Shown in pieces: positions 1 through 11,639 of a DNA stretch of 64,000 nucleotides. The stretch's first letter is position 1; every line of letters starts with the position of its first letter. Origin of the DNA: Petrosia ficiformis. Taxonomy: Eukaryota; Porifera; Demospongiae; Haplosclerida; Petrosiidae. Under the pieces are notes generated by a model. That model saw only the letters and a program-made list of their open reading frames with translations, did not search any database and had not been told where the DNA came from. A program made the position numbers and the translations under genes. The stretch lies in contig OX345636.1 in the NCBI GenBank assembly GCA_947044365.1, forward strand, positions 13,349,309 through 13,413,308, written 5' to 3'.

Positions 1-215
1 CCTCCGCTTTTCCTCCTTTACATTACCAATTCAAAGGTTTGAAAACCTACGCAAGCACTTAAAACACAGGATAATCAAATTAAAGAGAATAATTGTATCA
101 CATCAGTCATAACAGTCTGTAGTATGACCAATTAAACTAATTTGCATCCTTGCAACTGTATCAACAAACAATAGTTATTTTAACAATTTTATTTTTGTGG
201 TGAATATAGTTTTAA
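1..215. repeat. Partial copy of the GCAAAAATAG-end MITE
   Basis: Shares the AAAGGTTTGAAAACCTA segment, the CTTGCAACTGTATCAAC segment and the terminal TTTTAACAATTTTATTTTTG with the full copies at 1390-1749 and 37629-38037. The left end is outside the window. Confidence 0.55.
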
Positions 216-257
216 TAACTTTTAATTTTACTACTTGTATGTATATATATAAATTAT

Positions 258-259
258 AC

Positions 260-327
<68 letters not shown>

Positions 328-330
328 ATA
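258..330. repeat. (TA)n microsatellite
   Basis: An almost pure TA run of about 70 bases, followed by TA-rich sequence to about 365. No gene is seen in 1-2100, which otherwise holds dispersed repeats. Confidence 0.9.
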
Positions 331-371
331 TATGTATATATACATATATATGTAATATATACATGTATAGT

Positions 372-514
372 GTGCTAATAGGTCCTATATACAAAATATA
401 GGACCTGTGTTTGTGTCTGAGGATGTGATATACCCCGAGCCTGCGAGGGCTATATCACATTCAAGGACACAAAACGAGAGTCCTATAAGCAGTATATAAG
501 ACCTGTTAGCATAC
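372..514. repeat. Foldback (hairpin) element
   Basis: The left arm starts GTGCTAATAGGTCCTATATA and the right arm is its near reverse complement (ending TTAGCATAC). Inside, GATGTGATATA and its complement TATATCACATTC form a second inner stem around a GC-rich loop. It is a small palindromic MITE. Confidence 0.7.
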
Positions 515-1389
515 TAAATACAATATATTGTATGATGGTGACATGTCCTGCATAGTGTGCACATGTAAGGTCTATGTACAATATATAGAACTCACTACTT
601 CAAAGTGATGATGTCACTATCATACTATATATATAATATATATAATATATAACTATAAATTATACTATGTTACCATGACAACTGTTTGATGTGATTAGGT
701 GTATATTTTGCATATACACAGATAATTTTGTTGTGTCATAGCAATTTAGATCACATTCATAGTTGAGTCTGTTGAGTCAAATCATATTCATGGCTGAATT
801 ACCGTAAAAATGTTTTTTATGATGTGAACCCACAGTGACATTGTATGAAAATCTTGTCTGTGTATATAAACCAGGCATTTGTACCGGTATTTATGCTATA
901 ACCAGGATTTACACTAAACAGATCTCTCAATAGAGCATCTAACTTCATAGGACAAACTTAAGGGAATTATTCATGTATGGTTTAATATACCAGCTATGAC
1001 CCTTGGGTTACATTCTCATAAACCTTCTCACATATATACCTTGTAACCATGGTTTATTATATTACATATACACTTGTAAAATAACCGGACACTTAGTTTT
1101 CATGACTACACTCATTTCTATGGCTTGCACAGAAAGCAAAAGGCATATCAAAAGCATTCATTCTGTGAGATGCAATGATATTGTGAAAGGGTACTTCACC
1201 CTTCGACAGTCAACAAAGTCAACAGGATAATTATAGAATGGCTTTCACTATTTCTTGCATATAATTAATTAATTAAACATGTATACAATTATAAAAATAG
1301 TGCGTTTGACTCAAGGGTGATTATAATTTTTAACTTAACCTTAAAGTTTAGATTGTCATACATGTATATTCAATATCACATGTCTACAT

Positions 1390-1749
1390 CACTGCAAAAA
1401 TAGAATTGTTAAAATAACAAATGTGTTTGTTAGTAAAGTTGCAAGGATGCAAATTATAATTATTATGGTTAATCATACAGGATGTTATGACTGCATGATA
1501 ACATACTTATACCAATTATAATCAAATATCATGTCACAAAGAAGGTTTGGAAACCTAATTTAAAATATTTGTTTTGCTTCCTTATTAATTTAATTAGAAA
1601 ATTGAAACTGCAATTATTGGATTATAATTGGTAGTATAATAAGTACAATGTATGTCATCATGCAGTCATAAGAACATACATGACTAATTAAATTAATATT
1701 TCCATTATTCCTTGCAACAAATGATTTTAACAATTTTATTTTTGCAGTG
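1390..1749. mobile_element. MITE with CACTGCAAAAATAG ends
   Basis: Left end CACTGCAAAAATAGAATTGT; right end is its complement (CAATTTTATTTTTGCAGTG). Length is 360 bases. The same ends and interior (AAGAAGGTTTGGAAA) recur at 37629-38037 inside CNGK. Confidence 0.7.
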
Positions 1750-2140
1750 CATCGAAAAGAATAGTAATATGTTACATGTACATGTACTTGTGTTCAAAGT
1801 TCAAATTATAATAATTATGTCATGTCCAACATCAGGTACATGATGTAATTATGATCATGCACAACTATAATTATAATTACTTTAATATGCACTTCTTTCA
1901 TGTAAAGGAATTTATAGTCATTAACTTGAATCCTTGTAGTTTGCAAGTTATTTAAATTGAAGGTGAATTTTACCACAGTGCATGACTGACTTAACTTCAT
2001 CAATGTCTGATCTATGATCATCCATTTTAGATTAGCAAACCCCTAAGTATGTATGGATTATTTTAGTGACCGATTGGAAAACATGTATATAAAGTCTAGT
2101 CGTAGCTCCTGTCTGTAGCTCCACTTCAAATACCATTTTA

Positions 2141-2518
2141 ATGCTATTTGACAAGTTTTACCAAAATTTGGAAAATGATGACACACTCAAGGACAAAACT
2201 GGAATTGAGATAGTGTCATTGCTAGAGTTATGCATGAATGCCACTTACTTCACCATAAAGGAGGTCCACTATAGACAATGTTTTGGAACAGCTATGCATG
2301 TGTTCACCATTTTCAGTGACATTGGTCATGGAGGAAATACAAGAGCAACTCATTTTCCTCTATCTCAGCAGACAATGCCTCCTACTGTTTCTGGAGATTG
2401 TAGCTATTACATCAGGAAGGTGGATGAATTAAAACAACTGTTTTCTGGAAACCTACCCATACTGACAAGTATTTGGATTTTAATCCTCACCATCCTTTCT
2501 CACCTAAAACATCAGTGA
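2141..2518 (+). pseudogene. Penelope-like reverse transcriptase fragment
   Basis: A 125-codon reading frame whose first third resembles the region just before the palm motif of Penelope-like reverse transcriptases (LLELCMNATYF, then YRQCFGTAM). The expected GSPLSP motif is missing after GTAM and similarity stops. No catalytic aspartates are present. It is probably a truncated relic rather than a host gene; the later part of the frame is unrecognised. Confidence 0.5.
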
Positions 2519-3104
2519 TTGGTACCAAGTCACTGGTCACCTTGACACTGCCAGTGTTGGAAATTGGAAGAACTGTGAAAAACATGCTCAGTGCTCTAAG
2601 CATTAATTCAATTCTATCCACTTATCCATACTGCTAGTATCACTGTAAAAACAAATGTTAAAAGGACTCATTCATTGGTATGTATGTATGAAGTTTCTGA
2701 AACTTGATTTAAATTGTCATGTTGTAGCTATTCGTGTATGCTAATGCTAGCTCTTACAAATAATTTGTACCTACTATAACTGAATCACATAACAATTTTG
2801 TCTTTATTGCCAAAACAACCTTTTGCAGTGTTTCTAATAAATTAATTTATGGAATTTCAATTTTGTTGACAATTATAAGTGACACATGCATATGCATGAT
2901 ATATTACATGGGAAGCTAACAAAATAAGACTAAATGTTATGGTATCAACAGCATGACCATGCAACTGTAATAACCAGAAAATTATTTTTTAACAAATTTG
3001 TTTTGCAGTGATATATACTATGCTTACGCAAGACAAAATTGTTGCATTTAGTATAATTAGCACATATTCATCATTACTTTTATACACAAGAATGATAAAA
3101 AACA

Positions 3105-3375
3105 TTTTCCATTAAATGAAAGAAGATGTAGGGATGTTAAAACCCCAAAAGCATGCAAACAAGGTTGGGAATATAGGACCCAAAATTACTTCCATGTAAT
3201 CCTACATAAGTACTTACACGGTTACACCACTATAAAGCAAAATACAAAGAGCTGTACTTATGTAGGGCTATATCGAAGTAGTTTGTTTAATTTTGGGTCC
3301 TATGTTAGCCTCCCAACCTCGTTTGCATGCGTTTTGGTTTTTAACATCCCTACATCTTTCATTTTAGTGAAAATG
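3105..3375. mobile_element. Palindromic MITE (GATGTAGGGATGTTAAAAC family)
   Basis: Left arm GAAGATGTAGGGATGTTAAA and right arm TTTAACATCCCTACATCTTT are inverted copies, with a central AAGTACTTACACGGTTACAC segment. Related sequence occurs near 4205-4372, 8990-9135, 35095-35185, 41665-41760 and 46030-46155. Confidence 0.65.
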
Positions 3376-3597
3376 TTTTTTTATAATTCTTGTTTCTGTT
3401 GTTTTTTTTTTTCTTTCTGAATGATGTGAACATTTTTTGTAGATAGCAGAAATACTGATGTAAATTATAAATCATACAATCAGAAATGCATTAAAATTTG
3501 TTCATCAAAGAAGGTCAGTCTTTTGTATATAATTTTATATCAATTATTTATGCATAAAAATTCTCTTTCACTTACAGACGATGTCAATTCTTTATCA

Positions 3598-4986
3598 GAG
3601 AGTACGGTAGTACTATCTATGTAGGGATGGCATGGAAAAAAAATAGCCGCCCATACATTTCAATTGGAAGTGATGAGCTGAAATCTCTGGTAATATATAC
3701 ATATTAGTTTCTATACACACATGCCTGTTCATATCTAGTGTTTTTATGACTACCAACACCTTCTAGATGGCCAAAGATTGTCGTTAAGGTAGAGAACCGG
3801 TGAGTGGCAAAACTGGCAAAATCTTCATCATATTATTATTATTTTCCAGACAAATCATTTTTTTTGTTTGTTGAACTATCACAATGATTCTAGCACTATT
3901 CCAGTCGCATACATAGTAAAATTCTGGTCTGGAAGTATCGAGATGATATCTTCAGATACCATGAAGGAAGAGAGTCTCAACGAATATAAAGAATTGATCT
4001 CGAATTGGACGCCATTTTCGTAGGTGTATGTATTCTTTAATCAAGTCACGTGGAAATTAATTGCGCATGTGCATTTGTATACTCAGAACATGGAAGCTGA
4101 AAAGGAGAACGTGTGAGTAAATAATAATGATATTAAGCCATTGTACAGTAATATTATATAATATGATAACATTGGAATGCCATTTGGTTGATATAGAGAC
4201 TGACACTACTTGTAAGTACAGCTCTTTGTATTTTGCTTTATAGTGGTGTAAGTACTTATGTAGGGTTATATGGAAGTGGTTTGTTTAATTTTGAGTCCCA
4301 CCTAACCTTGTTCGCATGCTTTTTGGGTTTTGACATCCCTACATCTTTCATTTTTATTGGAAATGTTTTTTTATTATTTTGTTTCACTTACAGGACTGTC
4401 TGCAGTCCTAAAAGAAGTAGTGTCAGTCACTGTGTCAAACATTCAGTATTCCAATGCTTATCATAGTATATAATATTATTATTGCTCACAACTATGCAAT
4501 GCAACAAGCACTTTCTCCTTTTCAGCTTCCATGTTCCAAGTATACAAATGCGCTTGTGTAATTAAATTCCATGTGGCTCGATTAAAGAATACACCTATGA
4601 AAATGGCATATCCAATCATTGTTATAATCATGGAGACTCTCTTCTCTCATAGTATCTGAAGATATCATCTCAATACTTCTAGACCAGAATTTGACTATGA
4701 ATGCAACTGGAATGGTGCTAGAATCATTGTGATAATTCAAGAAACAAAAAAAAATGGTTTGTCAGGAAAATAAATATATAATTATATCAGAGAGTACGGT
4801 AGTACTCTCTATGTAAGTACAGCTCTAGCAGTGTAAGTCATACAAATGCTAGATATCAAAAGGTATGTGTGTATTAAGACTTGTTTATAATTTTAGCAGA
4901 GATTTCAGCTCATCACTTGCAATTGAAATGTATTGGTGGCCATTTTTTTGGTGCCATCCCTACGTACATAGAGAGTACTACTGTAC
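3598..4986. mobile_element. Large foldback element with arms of about 500 bases
   Basis: 3598-4110 and 4480-4986 are inverted copies: the left arm begins AGAGTACGGTAGTACTATCT and the right arm ends with the complement of that motif. Other matching pairs are CTGAAATCTCTG with CAGAGATTTCAG and CATGGAAGCTGAAAAGGAGA with its complement near 4501-4530. The centre (4205-4372) is a copy of the smaller MITE seen at 3105-3375. No transposase frame is visible. Confidence 0.7.
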
Positions 4987-5380
4987 TTTTTGATAATGTT
5001 TGTACAATAGTGACAATTTCTACAATATTAAACTGTTAGAATAAATATAATTGCAAAAAATATCATAATTCTATGATAATATTATCTACTAACATTTCTT
5101 TGATTGGAAAATAATGAATTTTTATAAATAATATAATTATATTAAAAAACAGTTAGCACCTAAACATTGTCTGCTTCTACAATTGTCATGAATTAATTAT
5201 TGTATGATCAATTAAAAAAAAAATTGGCAGTGGAAACAAATTTATGAAAAATACATAGCTAACAGTGAAAAAAAAACTGACTTTAGGGTGGGAATACATG
5301 AACAGATCACTAGAGCTAAATATCTTGTGAAGTAAAACAAGGTTTGTTCATTGCTGTTGCATTAAATAACATTTTCATGA

Positions 5381-6889
5381 TCACATACATAAATTAATGA
5401 GGAATGACATTATAATAGTCAGGAGCATCAGTGGTGGACAGAGCATGACTGTTGATGCACCATCAATTCCTGCATCAATTACACATGATTCCAAAAGCTC
5501 ATCAGTTAGATTGCCTGCATTAATGGCATCTGTTATACTAAAACACGAATTGATGTCACCATATTGAAGTGTCAGTATACCACCACTCACTGGAATGATG
5601 TAATTATTGATATCAGTTATGGGCACAGCTGGAGCAGAAGTTGGAGAACTGAAAAAAGGACACCATTTGCATGATGGTGTGTTATTCATTGATCCAATTA
5701 TTTCTATGTCATAAAAAACACCGCACAAATTTTTAGCTATAAAAGAACGTTGTGGATCTGTTCTTGCTCCATTTTCCATTACATTAAGAGCGCTGCTTCC
5801 TTCTGGAAATCCAACCATGATAGTTGAAGGAGGTCCACTTACAGGTGGACAAGAAACAATTGGGTATTGAATTTGATAAGAAACACTAAACATTGATGGA
5901 CCAATAATATTCTCAGGAATTGGCTGCAGAAAAGATGACATACAATAACTATTATAGCATTGACAAAAGTGTCAATATTTATGCATAATATATAAAACAC
6001 AGTTATATATAATAATTATCGAGTTACATGCTAACCTCAGTTCCACTTGTGTTTTGCGATACAAAATCTGTTGTAAGCCTAAGCTTGTTGGCACAATCTA
6101 GATTAGACACATAACGATATGTGACTTCAAAACCAAAATTCGGAACTAGTAGATCATCAAGACCTGTAATAACAACATTATTGTTTGCATCACTAGAAGA
6201 TATGTCTGGATTAGTAAGTAAAACCCAGCAACAATTTGTGGTGTCTTGCAATTCATTGATGGAAAATAGTTGGTACCCTAAGCTTTGTAAATAGAACACT
6301 TCAAACTCCATGATACTGTCAGATTGCTGGTTAGCATATTCCAAGACATTCAACAGGTTGCTTCCTTGTGGTAGTGTTACAATACTAGTGATGTCAGGAT
6401 TGGCAGAACAAGTCTGATCAAACTCAACATTAAGAGATACACTAACATCAATGAAACTCAAATGATCATCTTGTGCTGCTGCTGCTGCTGCCTGGAGATA
6501 TAATACAAATCATGTAACCTGTATTTTGGTGTAGCATAGTTTGCATCACCATAATTAGTGTTCAGATGTACCCAAAGTTTTATCCTTACCAACCGCTAAA
6601 CGTTAGACTTGCATGGACTGAAGATAATGGCTTTCAATGAAAGAGTCAGCAAGAAATAGCATGCATCACAATCGGATAAATTAGAATTAGAATTATAATA
6701 CAAATAGGAAATTACTATAAATAATTAATATTATTTGCACTGTATAATTAAATATCACAAGAAAAAGTAATTATATTTAAACCACTGTAACTGCGTAATT
6801 GTTTATATCACATCTCATGAACTTACTTGTAGGATTAGAACCATGACTACAGCAGTAAAATATGAGTGCTTCTTTGCCTGACATGCCAT
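5381..6889 (-). CDS. Secreted, probably GPI-anchored protein with two transcobalamin-like (DUF4430-like) domains
   Basis: Three exons, all phase 0: 6827-6889, 6036-6491 and 5381-5923, giving 353 residues. Exon 1 encodes a signal peptide ending in a hydrophobic run (FTAVVMVLILQ), followed by six alanines. Two similar domains follow. Each has the motif P-x-G-S-x-x-L-N-V (residues 62-70 and 213-221), a middle Cys-rich stretch (NCCWVLLTNP in the first, CKWCPFF in the second) and a closing aromatic strand (FEVTYRY, ILTLQYGD). This matches the beta domain of transcobalamin and intrinsic factor (DUF4430), where the central Trp segment and terminal strand are typical. The last 25 residues are hydrophobic after a Gly/Ala/Ser patch, which suggests a GPI signal. 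Role is inferred as extracellular ligand binding; nothing here shows it binds cobalamin. The gene structure is secure and the family name fairly likely. Confidence 0.72.
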
Positions 6890-6944
6890 CTTGAGAGAGT
6901 AGTTGTAGTTTAAATAATAGTGGCTTCTTTTGTAGAAACAGATG

Positions 6945-6955
6945 CTTTATATATA
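6945..6955 (-). promoter_or_regulatory. TATA box of the DUF4430-like gene
   Basis: On the minus strand the sequence reads TATATATAAAG, 56 to 66 bases before the ATG at 6889. A start site about 30 bases downstream would give a 5' leader of roughly 30 nt. The spacing supports the chosen first exon. Confidence 0.5.
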
Positions 6956-7377
6956 CAACACAACAGTTGTAATTAAACTGATAATGAACCTCTTTATATA
7001 CTTTTTGTCCTCTTTGCCATAAAAGTGAGAGACATGAAGAAGGAAGTGTTTTGTTACAAGGGTATTTTTGAGTAATTGTTCAGAGAAGGAAACATGAACA
7101 TGCATAGCATAATTTTTCATAATACAACAATATTTTACCCTGCAAAACGAAACAGTTAAATTAGCAACTGTTTTAATGCTTTTCTTTGTGCAGTGTGTAA
7201 TATCTTATTGGAATCAATGAACTCAATAAGAAAATATTAGAGAACAGAGATCAACATGAAACAGTCATTACAACATGAGTCTATTGCCCTTCTGAGCATG
7301 CTCACAACTCTACACAATAATTCACATTATAAATTATATACAGTGTATAATTGAAGGCAGAGAAGTGAAGTGGTTAA

Positions 7378-8326
7378 GGTGGTACTAGGGAGTGGGCGGA
7401 TGCGACTCCAATCAGTTTCAAAATAGAATATTATATAATATGACTCTAACCTGGTGTAATGGCAACCTTCATATCTTCTAATCACCTTTATAGGGTCCTG
7501 GAATTGATAAAACATATATAAAATGTCCATTTTTGCCATCTTAATAAGTACAAAACGGAGAAAGCCACGCCCACCGATCATGGCGTGCACCAAGTACAAT
7601 GCATTTAGAGAAAACAAATAGAGCCGTTTTCTGGAAATTCATTTTACTTTTATAGTTACAAGAGGCTGAAGAAAGCTGAATTCTGTAGCTTTTCACTGAA
7701 ACCATAAAATTTACCTTTCTAGACACTACCAAACTCCGATCTTTCTCAGAGAGCAACTACAGTTAAGGTAGTACTAGTGAGTGGGCGGATGCGACTCCAA
7801 TCAGTTTCAAAGTAGAATATTATATAATATGACTCTAATCTGGTGTAATAGCAACCTTCATATCTTCTGATGAACTTTATATTTGTCTGGAAGACAGAGA
7901 GTGTTGGAAAAATGTCCATTTTTGCAATCGCAATAAGTACAAATCCAAGAAAGCCACGCCCACCAATCATGGCGTGCACCAGCATTTTGAGAAAACAAAT
8001 AGAGCCGTTTTCTGAAAATTCATTTTACTTTTATACTTACAAGAGGCTGAAGAAAGCTGAATTCTGTAGCTTTTCACTGAAACCATAAAATCTACCTTTC
8101 TAGACACTATCAAACTCCGATCTTTCTCAGAGAGCCCCTCCACCACCCGTGGGCCGTGTTTAGCTTTGCTTCTGAAAATAAACGAAAACATTTAGGCCCA
8201 ATAATTATACCCCTGGGTGGGTGTGGCTTCCAAAAGATACAGAATTGAACCAGATTGTATGCAGCAAGAAGCTGGCAAAACTAGAAACCAATTGGAGTTT
8301 CATCTACCCCTCCCCCTAGTACAACC
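7378..8326. mobile_element. TTAA-flanked non-autonomous element with a partial internal copy
   Basis: The ends read TTAA|GGTGGTACTAGGGAG and CTCCCCCTAGTACAACC|TTAA. A truncated unit (7378-7762) is followed by a longer one from 7763 that repeats its left part (GAGTGGGCGGATGCGACTCC). Small frames here (for example MIGGRGFL on the minus strand) repeat between copies but match no known protein. A third copy begins at 63425. Confidence 0.65.
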
Positions 8327-8614
8327 TTAAATCAACAAAACAGAAATACACTCAGGCTAACACGAAAACACTCTCTGAATGCGTTTCAGGAGCTGATAAA
8401 AATATAAGAAAAATATTTCATAGAGTATGATCAATTTCTATGCACTATGGACGATTCCATGAGGAGGTATGCGAAATTCATAATTACAATGAAAAAGCCA
8501 CGCCCACCAGCTTGATAGCACTCTTATGTTGCCCGTACGCACTTTTTTGTCTTCACACCACCATATGCCATCATTCTAAAGCAAAAAAAAATTTGAAAAT
8601 AAAACATGCTTTAA

Positions 8615-8940
8615 CCCTCAGAGGACTGAGCAAAATTCTTCCCATTTCCAACACTGGCGACTCTATTGCATATAATGTGGCCACCGTTCACTTTCTCTAC
8701 CCCAAACTTGGCTCCTTTTCCGACATGGAGTACTACTTCCACCAACTTGCTTACCGGGACTCGAAAGTCCCCAAGCGCTTTGTAGGATCAAATCAAATGC
8801 AGTGCTCTCCCTCTTTTGACTTTAACTGGGGCTAACAAAATGACCCCACTGCATGTTGGCACCAGCTACACCCACGATTTCAGATTTCACAGCAAGGAAA
8901 ATGCCTCAGGTACCCACCAAAGCACGTGGGCGGGGTCAAA
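8615..8940. mobile_element. Truncated copy of the TTAACCC element
   Basis: Begins after TTAA at 8611-8614 with CCCTCAGAGGACTGAG and matches 38079-38682 over its first 330 bases (shared: CCGTTCACTTTCTCTACCCC, CTTGCTTACCGGGACT). The right end is lost. A 131-codon frame across 8440-8835 is carried by the repeat and is not counted as a gene. Confidence 0.65.
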
Positions 8941-8989
8941 AAATGCAAATTTCGTCATCAGCGAATAATAATCATCAAGAATAATCAAG

Positions 8990-9135
8990 AATAATAAAAA
9001 ACATTTTGAAAAACGAAAGAGTATGTAGGGATATATATCCAAACCGAAAAAGCACAGGAACAAGATGGCTTTGGCAACAAAATGAAATAACACTTCCACA
9101 TAACAACCTTACATAAGTATCGCTTCTTTGTGTTT
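8990..9135. repeat. Fragment of the TGTAGGGAT MITE family
   Basis: Shares ACATTTTGAAAAAC..GTATGTAGGGATAT..AAAGCACAGGAAC and the TTCCACATAACAACCTTACA segment with the family at 3105-3375. Confidence 0.5.
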
Positions 9136-9157
9136 TTACACTAATTATTGTTGCTAT

Positions 9158-11400
9158 CATTATTTACACCTCTCTTACTTTTACTGTAACCAGTCATGGT
9201 TTATGATTTTGAGTGAATCATCAATAGGCACCATAGTGAAAACGTTCTTAACATCAAAGCTAACTAATCGATCTAACTGTATCTTTGATGTCATCTCAAC
9301 AAAGTGAGAAGAGTTATGGATATACGAGTTAGATTTGCCTGCAATGGGTGACAGAATACAGCAAAGCTCTTTAGCCAGTTGATAAGTTGGAGATCCTATT
9401 GCACTGACAATAGGATCTCAACCTTTTTTTTTGTGAGAGATATTTGCCTGCAAAGATTAATTGTTATTTTAGTGAGGTGAGCAAGCATTCAAGTACCAAC
9501 TTCATGGAAGAAGCCCAAACTGATTGAAAAGTTAGCTGTTACATAGTGTATACATGTATTTATAATTACTATAATTATGTATCATGTATAAATATATATA
9601 ATCATACCATATTACGATATATATAAATATTATTTTATTAAATTTTACTACTTAATTTTTAATGTGTAATCTTTTTTAGTTCTCTTCATCTGGCAAATCA
9701 TGTATACTATAGTAATAAGAGGTTCTCTAATAGACAGTGATAATACCTCATGTGTGTGTTATTTTGCTTGCCAACTAGTCCAGTATACTCCAAGATGCAT
9801 TGTATTATATACATGTTCATGTCTACATTTTTGCTTGCTCACCTCACTAAAATAACAATTAATCTTTGCAGGCAAATATCTCTCACAAAAAAAAAGTTTT
9901 TACACCAGACTATCACTGTTATGTAGTTCAAAGATGAAATTTTCACTGACGTTCGTTTTATTAGGATATTCGGTTTTACTGCTAAATATTATAACTGTAA
10001 CCATTGACTTCAATGCAAAACGGAAACAAGATGGCGCAGAAATGTACTCCGGAAGTGACGTAAGGATTCATTTCAATCATTTGCATAACTCGCTCCTTAT
10101 TAAATGAAACGGTCTATTGGTCTGAGTGGTATACCAACCTTATGGACCTTGGGAAGTCCATACATCTGAGCAAATTTAGAATGTTGGGCTGTTAGGCATT
10201 TCTTTAGTGGGGTGGGAAGGATACCATTGCTCTTTGTCTTACTAAGGGCATCTTTGACCTTTTTCTCTACTACTGATGCGGGCTTTTTTTTCTAGTTCTT
10301 ACATAATCCTCGCCTTTAAAAAGTTCATCCATCTTACCTACATAGTCTTCTCTATTCATCACAGCTATAGCATTTCCCTTGTCTGCCCTGATCACAAGGT
10401 CATCAAATTTGTGAACTAACCAATCTTTGTCTCTAGGTTTAATGATTGTTATTATGAACAGAAAGATGGTACAGCTATGGGGTCTCCATTATCACCAGTT
10501 GTTGCTAACATCTTCATGGAAGAAACAGCTTTAGTCACATGTGATTTTACACCCAAACTATGGTTAAGGTATGCTGATGTTACGTTTGTGGTGTGGAAAC
10601 AATGTCAGAACCATCTCACTGATTTCTTGGAACATATTAATGGACTCCACAGAAGAATTGACTTCACAATGGAAAAAGAGTTGAGAAGAAAAACAAGACT
10701 AATCACTTTAAACTACCTATCACCAACAGATATCTCAACTACAGGTCTAGCCATCACCCCAGAGTAAAAATGGGGATCATCAAGAAACTTCCATCAAGGG
10801 ATGAGAAGATTTGTGACGCTAAAAAGATGGAGAATAAAAAATTGACAAATATCTGAAGAAGAAACACCATAGAAAAGACCAACCAAAGAATGAGGGGATT
10901 AAAACTCTAGTGTTACCATATACCCCTGGACTTAGTGATAATATTGATGTGTCATCATGCAGGAACGAATCTTTCACTGAGAATTGCTTTCACTAGTTAT
11001 AGTACACTTGGGAAGGCTCGACTAAAATGAAAACTCCAACTCCACCCTTTGAGAAGATGAGAGTTATTTATGCTGGCCATTGTGAATGTGGTGGAACTTA
11101 TATAGGCTAAATTGGAAGAACATTTAATATTCACCTAAAAGATCTAGAGCAATCAAGAATGGGGATCAGAATAATGCTTTATCTGTACATGTTCGTCCTA
11201 CAGGTCATGCCATTTTATGGGACAAATGTGAAATCCTTGGAGTTGAACAAAATTGGAGAAGAATCAAAGAAGCTACATTAACCCTTCCTGGAACATTGTC
11301 TTACCATCACAGTCCTAATCTGTACCATGATTGTCAAACCGCGTTATTTTCTGTACCATTATTGTTTACACCTCTCTTACATTTGTACTGTCACCAGTAA
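9158..11400. pseudogene. Penelope-like retroelement, decayed, 5' half inverted
   Basis: Forward 10441-11290 encodes the reverse transcriptase palm: EQKDGTAMGSPLSPVVAN, then the catalytic box as YADVTFV (second Asp lost). After that comes a decayed GIY-YIG nuclease with stops and a frameshift (VIYAGHCECGGTYIG, 11067-11110). The upstream part of the same protein lies on the minus strand: 10440-10114 (VIRADKGNAIAVMNREDY, then FAQMYGLPKVHKVGIPLRPI) and 9425-9190 (PIVSAIGSPTYQLAKEL, LVSFDVKNVFTMVPID). Reading order therefore runs leftward from the junction at 10440, then resumes rightward from it. An insertion (9426-10113) splits the inverted half at the RPIV codons. Near-identical 40-base stretches flank the whole (9158-9197 and 11360-11400) in direct orientation. 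It is not functional. Confidence 0.85.
9424..9898. mobile_element. MITE nested in the Penelope-like element
   Basis: Long terminal inverted repeats of about 65 bases: TTTTTTTTTGTGAGAGATAT on the left and its complement on the right, continuing through GCAGGCAAATATC and CTTGCTCACCTCACTAAAAT. The interior is AT-rich and non-coding. It sits inside the inverted half of the retroelement, with a further 215 bases of unassigned sequence (9899-10113) between it and the host. Confidence 0.8.
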
Positions 11401-11639
11401 TCTGATATTGATAAAGAAAATTCCACTGTGTTAATAAGACTTAAGAAAAAACTCCACTAAATTATTACATGGTAATAAGCATCTATACATAACAATATAA
11501 ATATAACAATACCTGGATATCTACTAAGTACCCTAATTCTCTTGATTTCGAATTCATAAAACTTTGCTGTGTGAATATATACATGTAGGTGGAACAAAGG
11601 GTTTTTTGCTTCATATGTACTGATACATGCACATGCAGC

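Noticed and set aside
7327..8191. Overlapping frames of 70-100 codons on both strands
   Set aside because: They follow copies of a transposable repeat, recur at 63395-63997 with different breaks, and match no protein family.
8440..8835. 131-codon frame
   Set aside because: It lies mostly in the TTAACCC repeat; the copy at 38079 breaks the frame.
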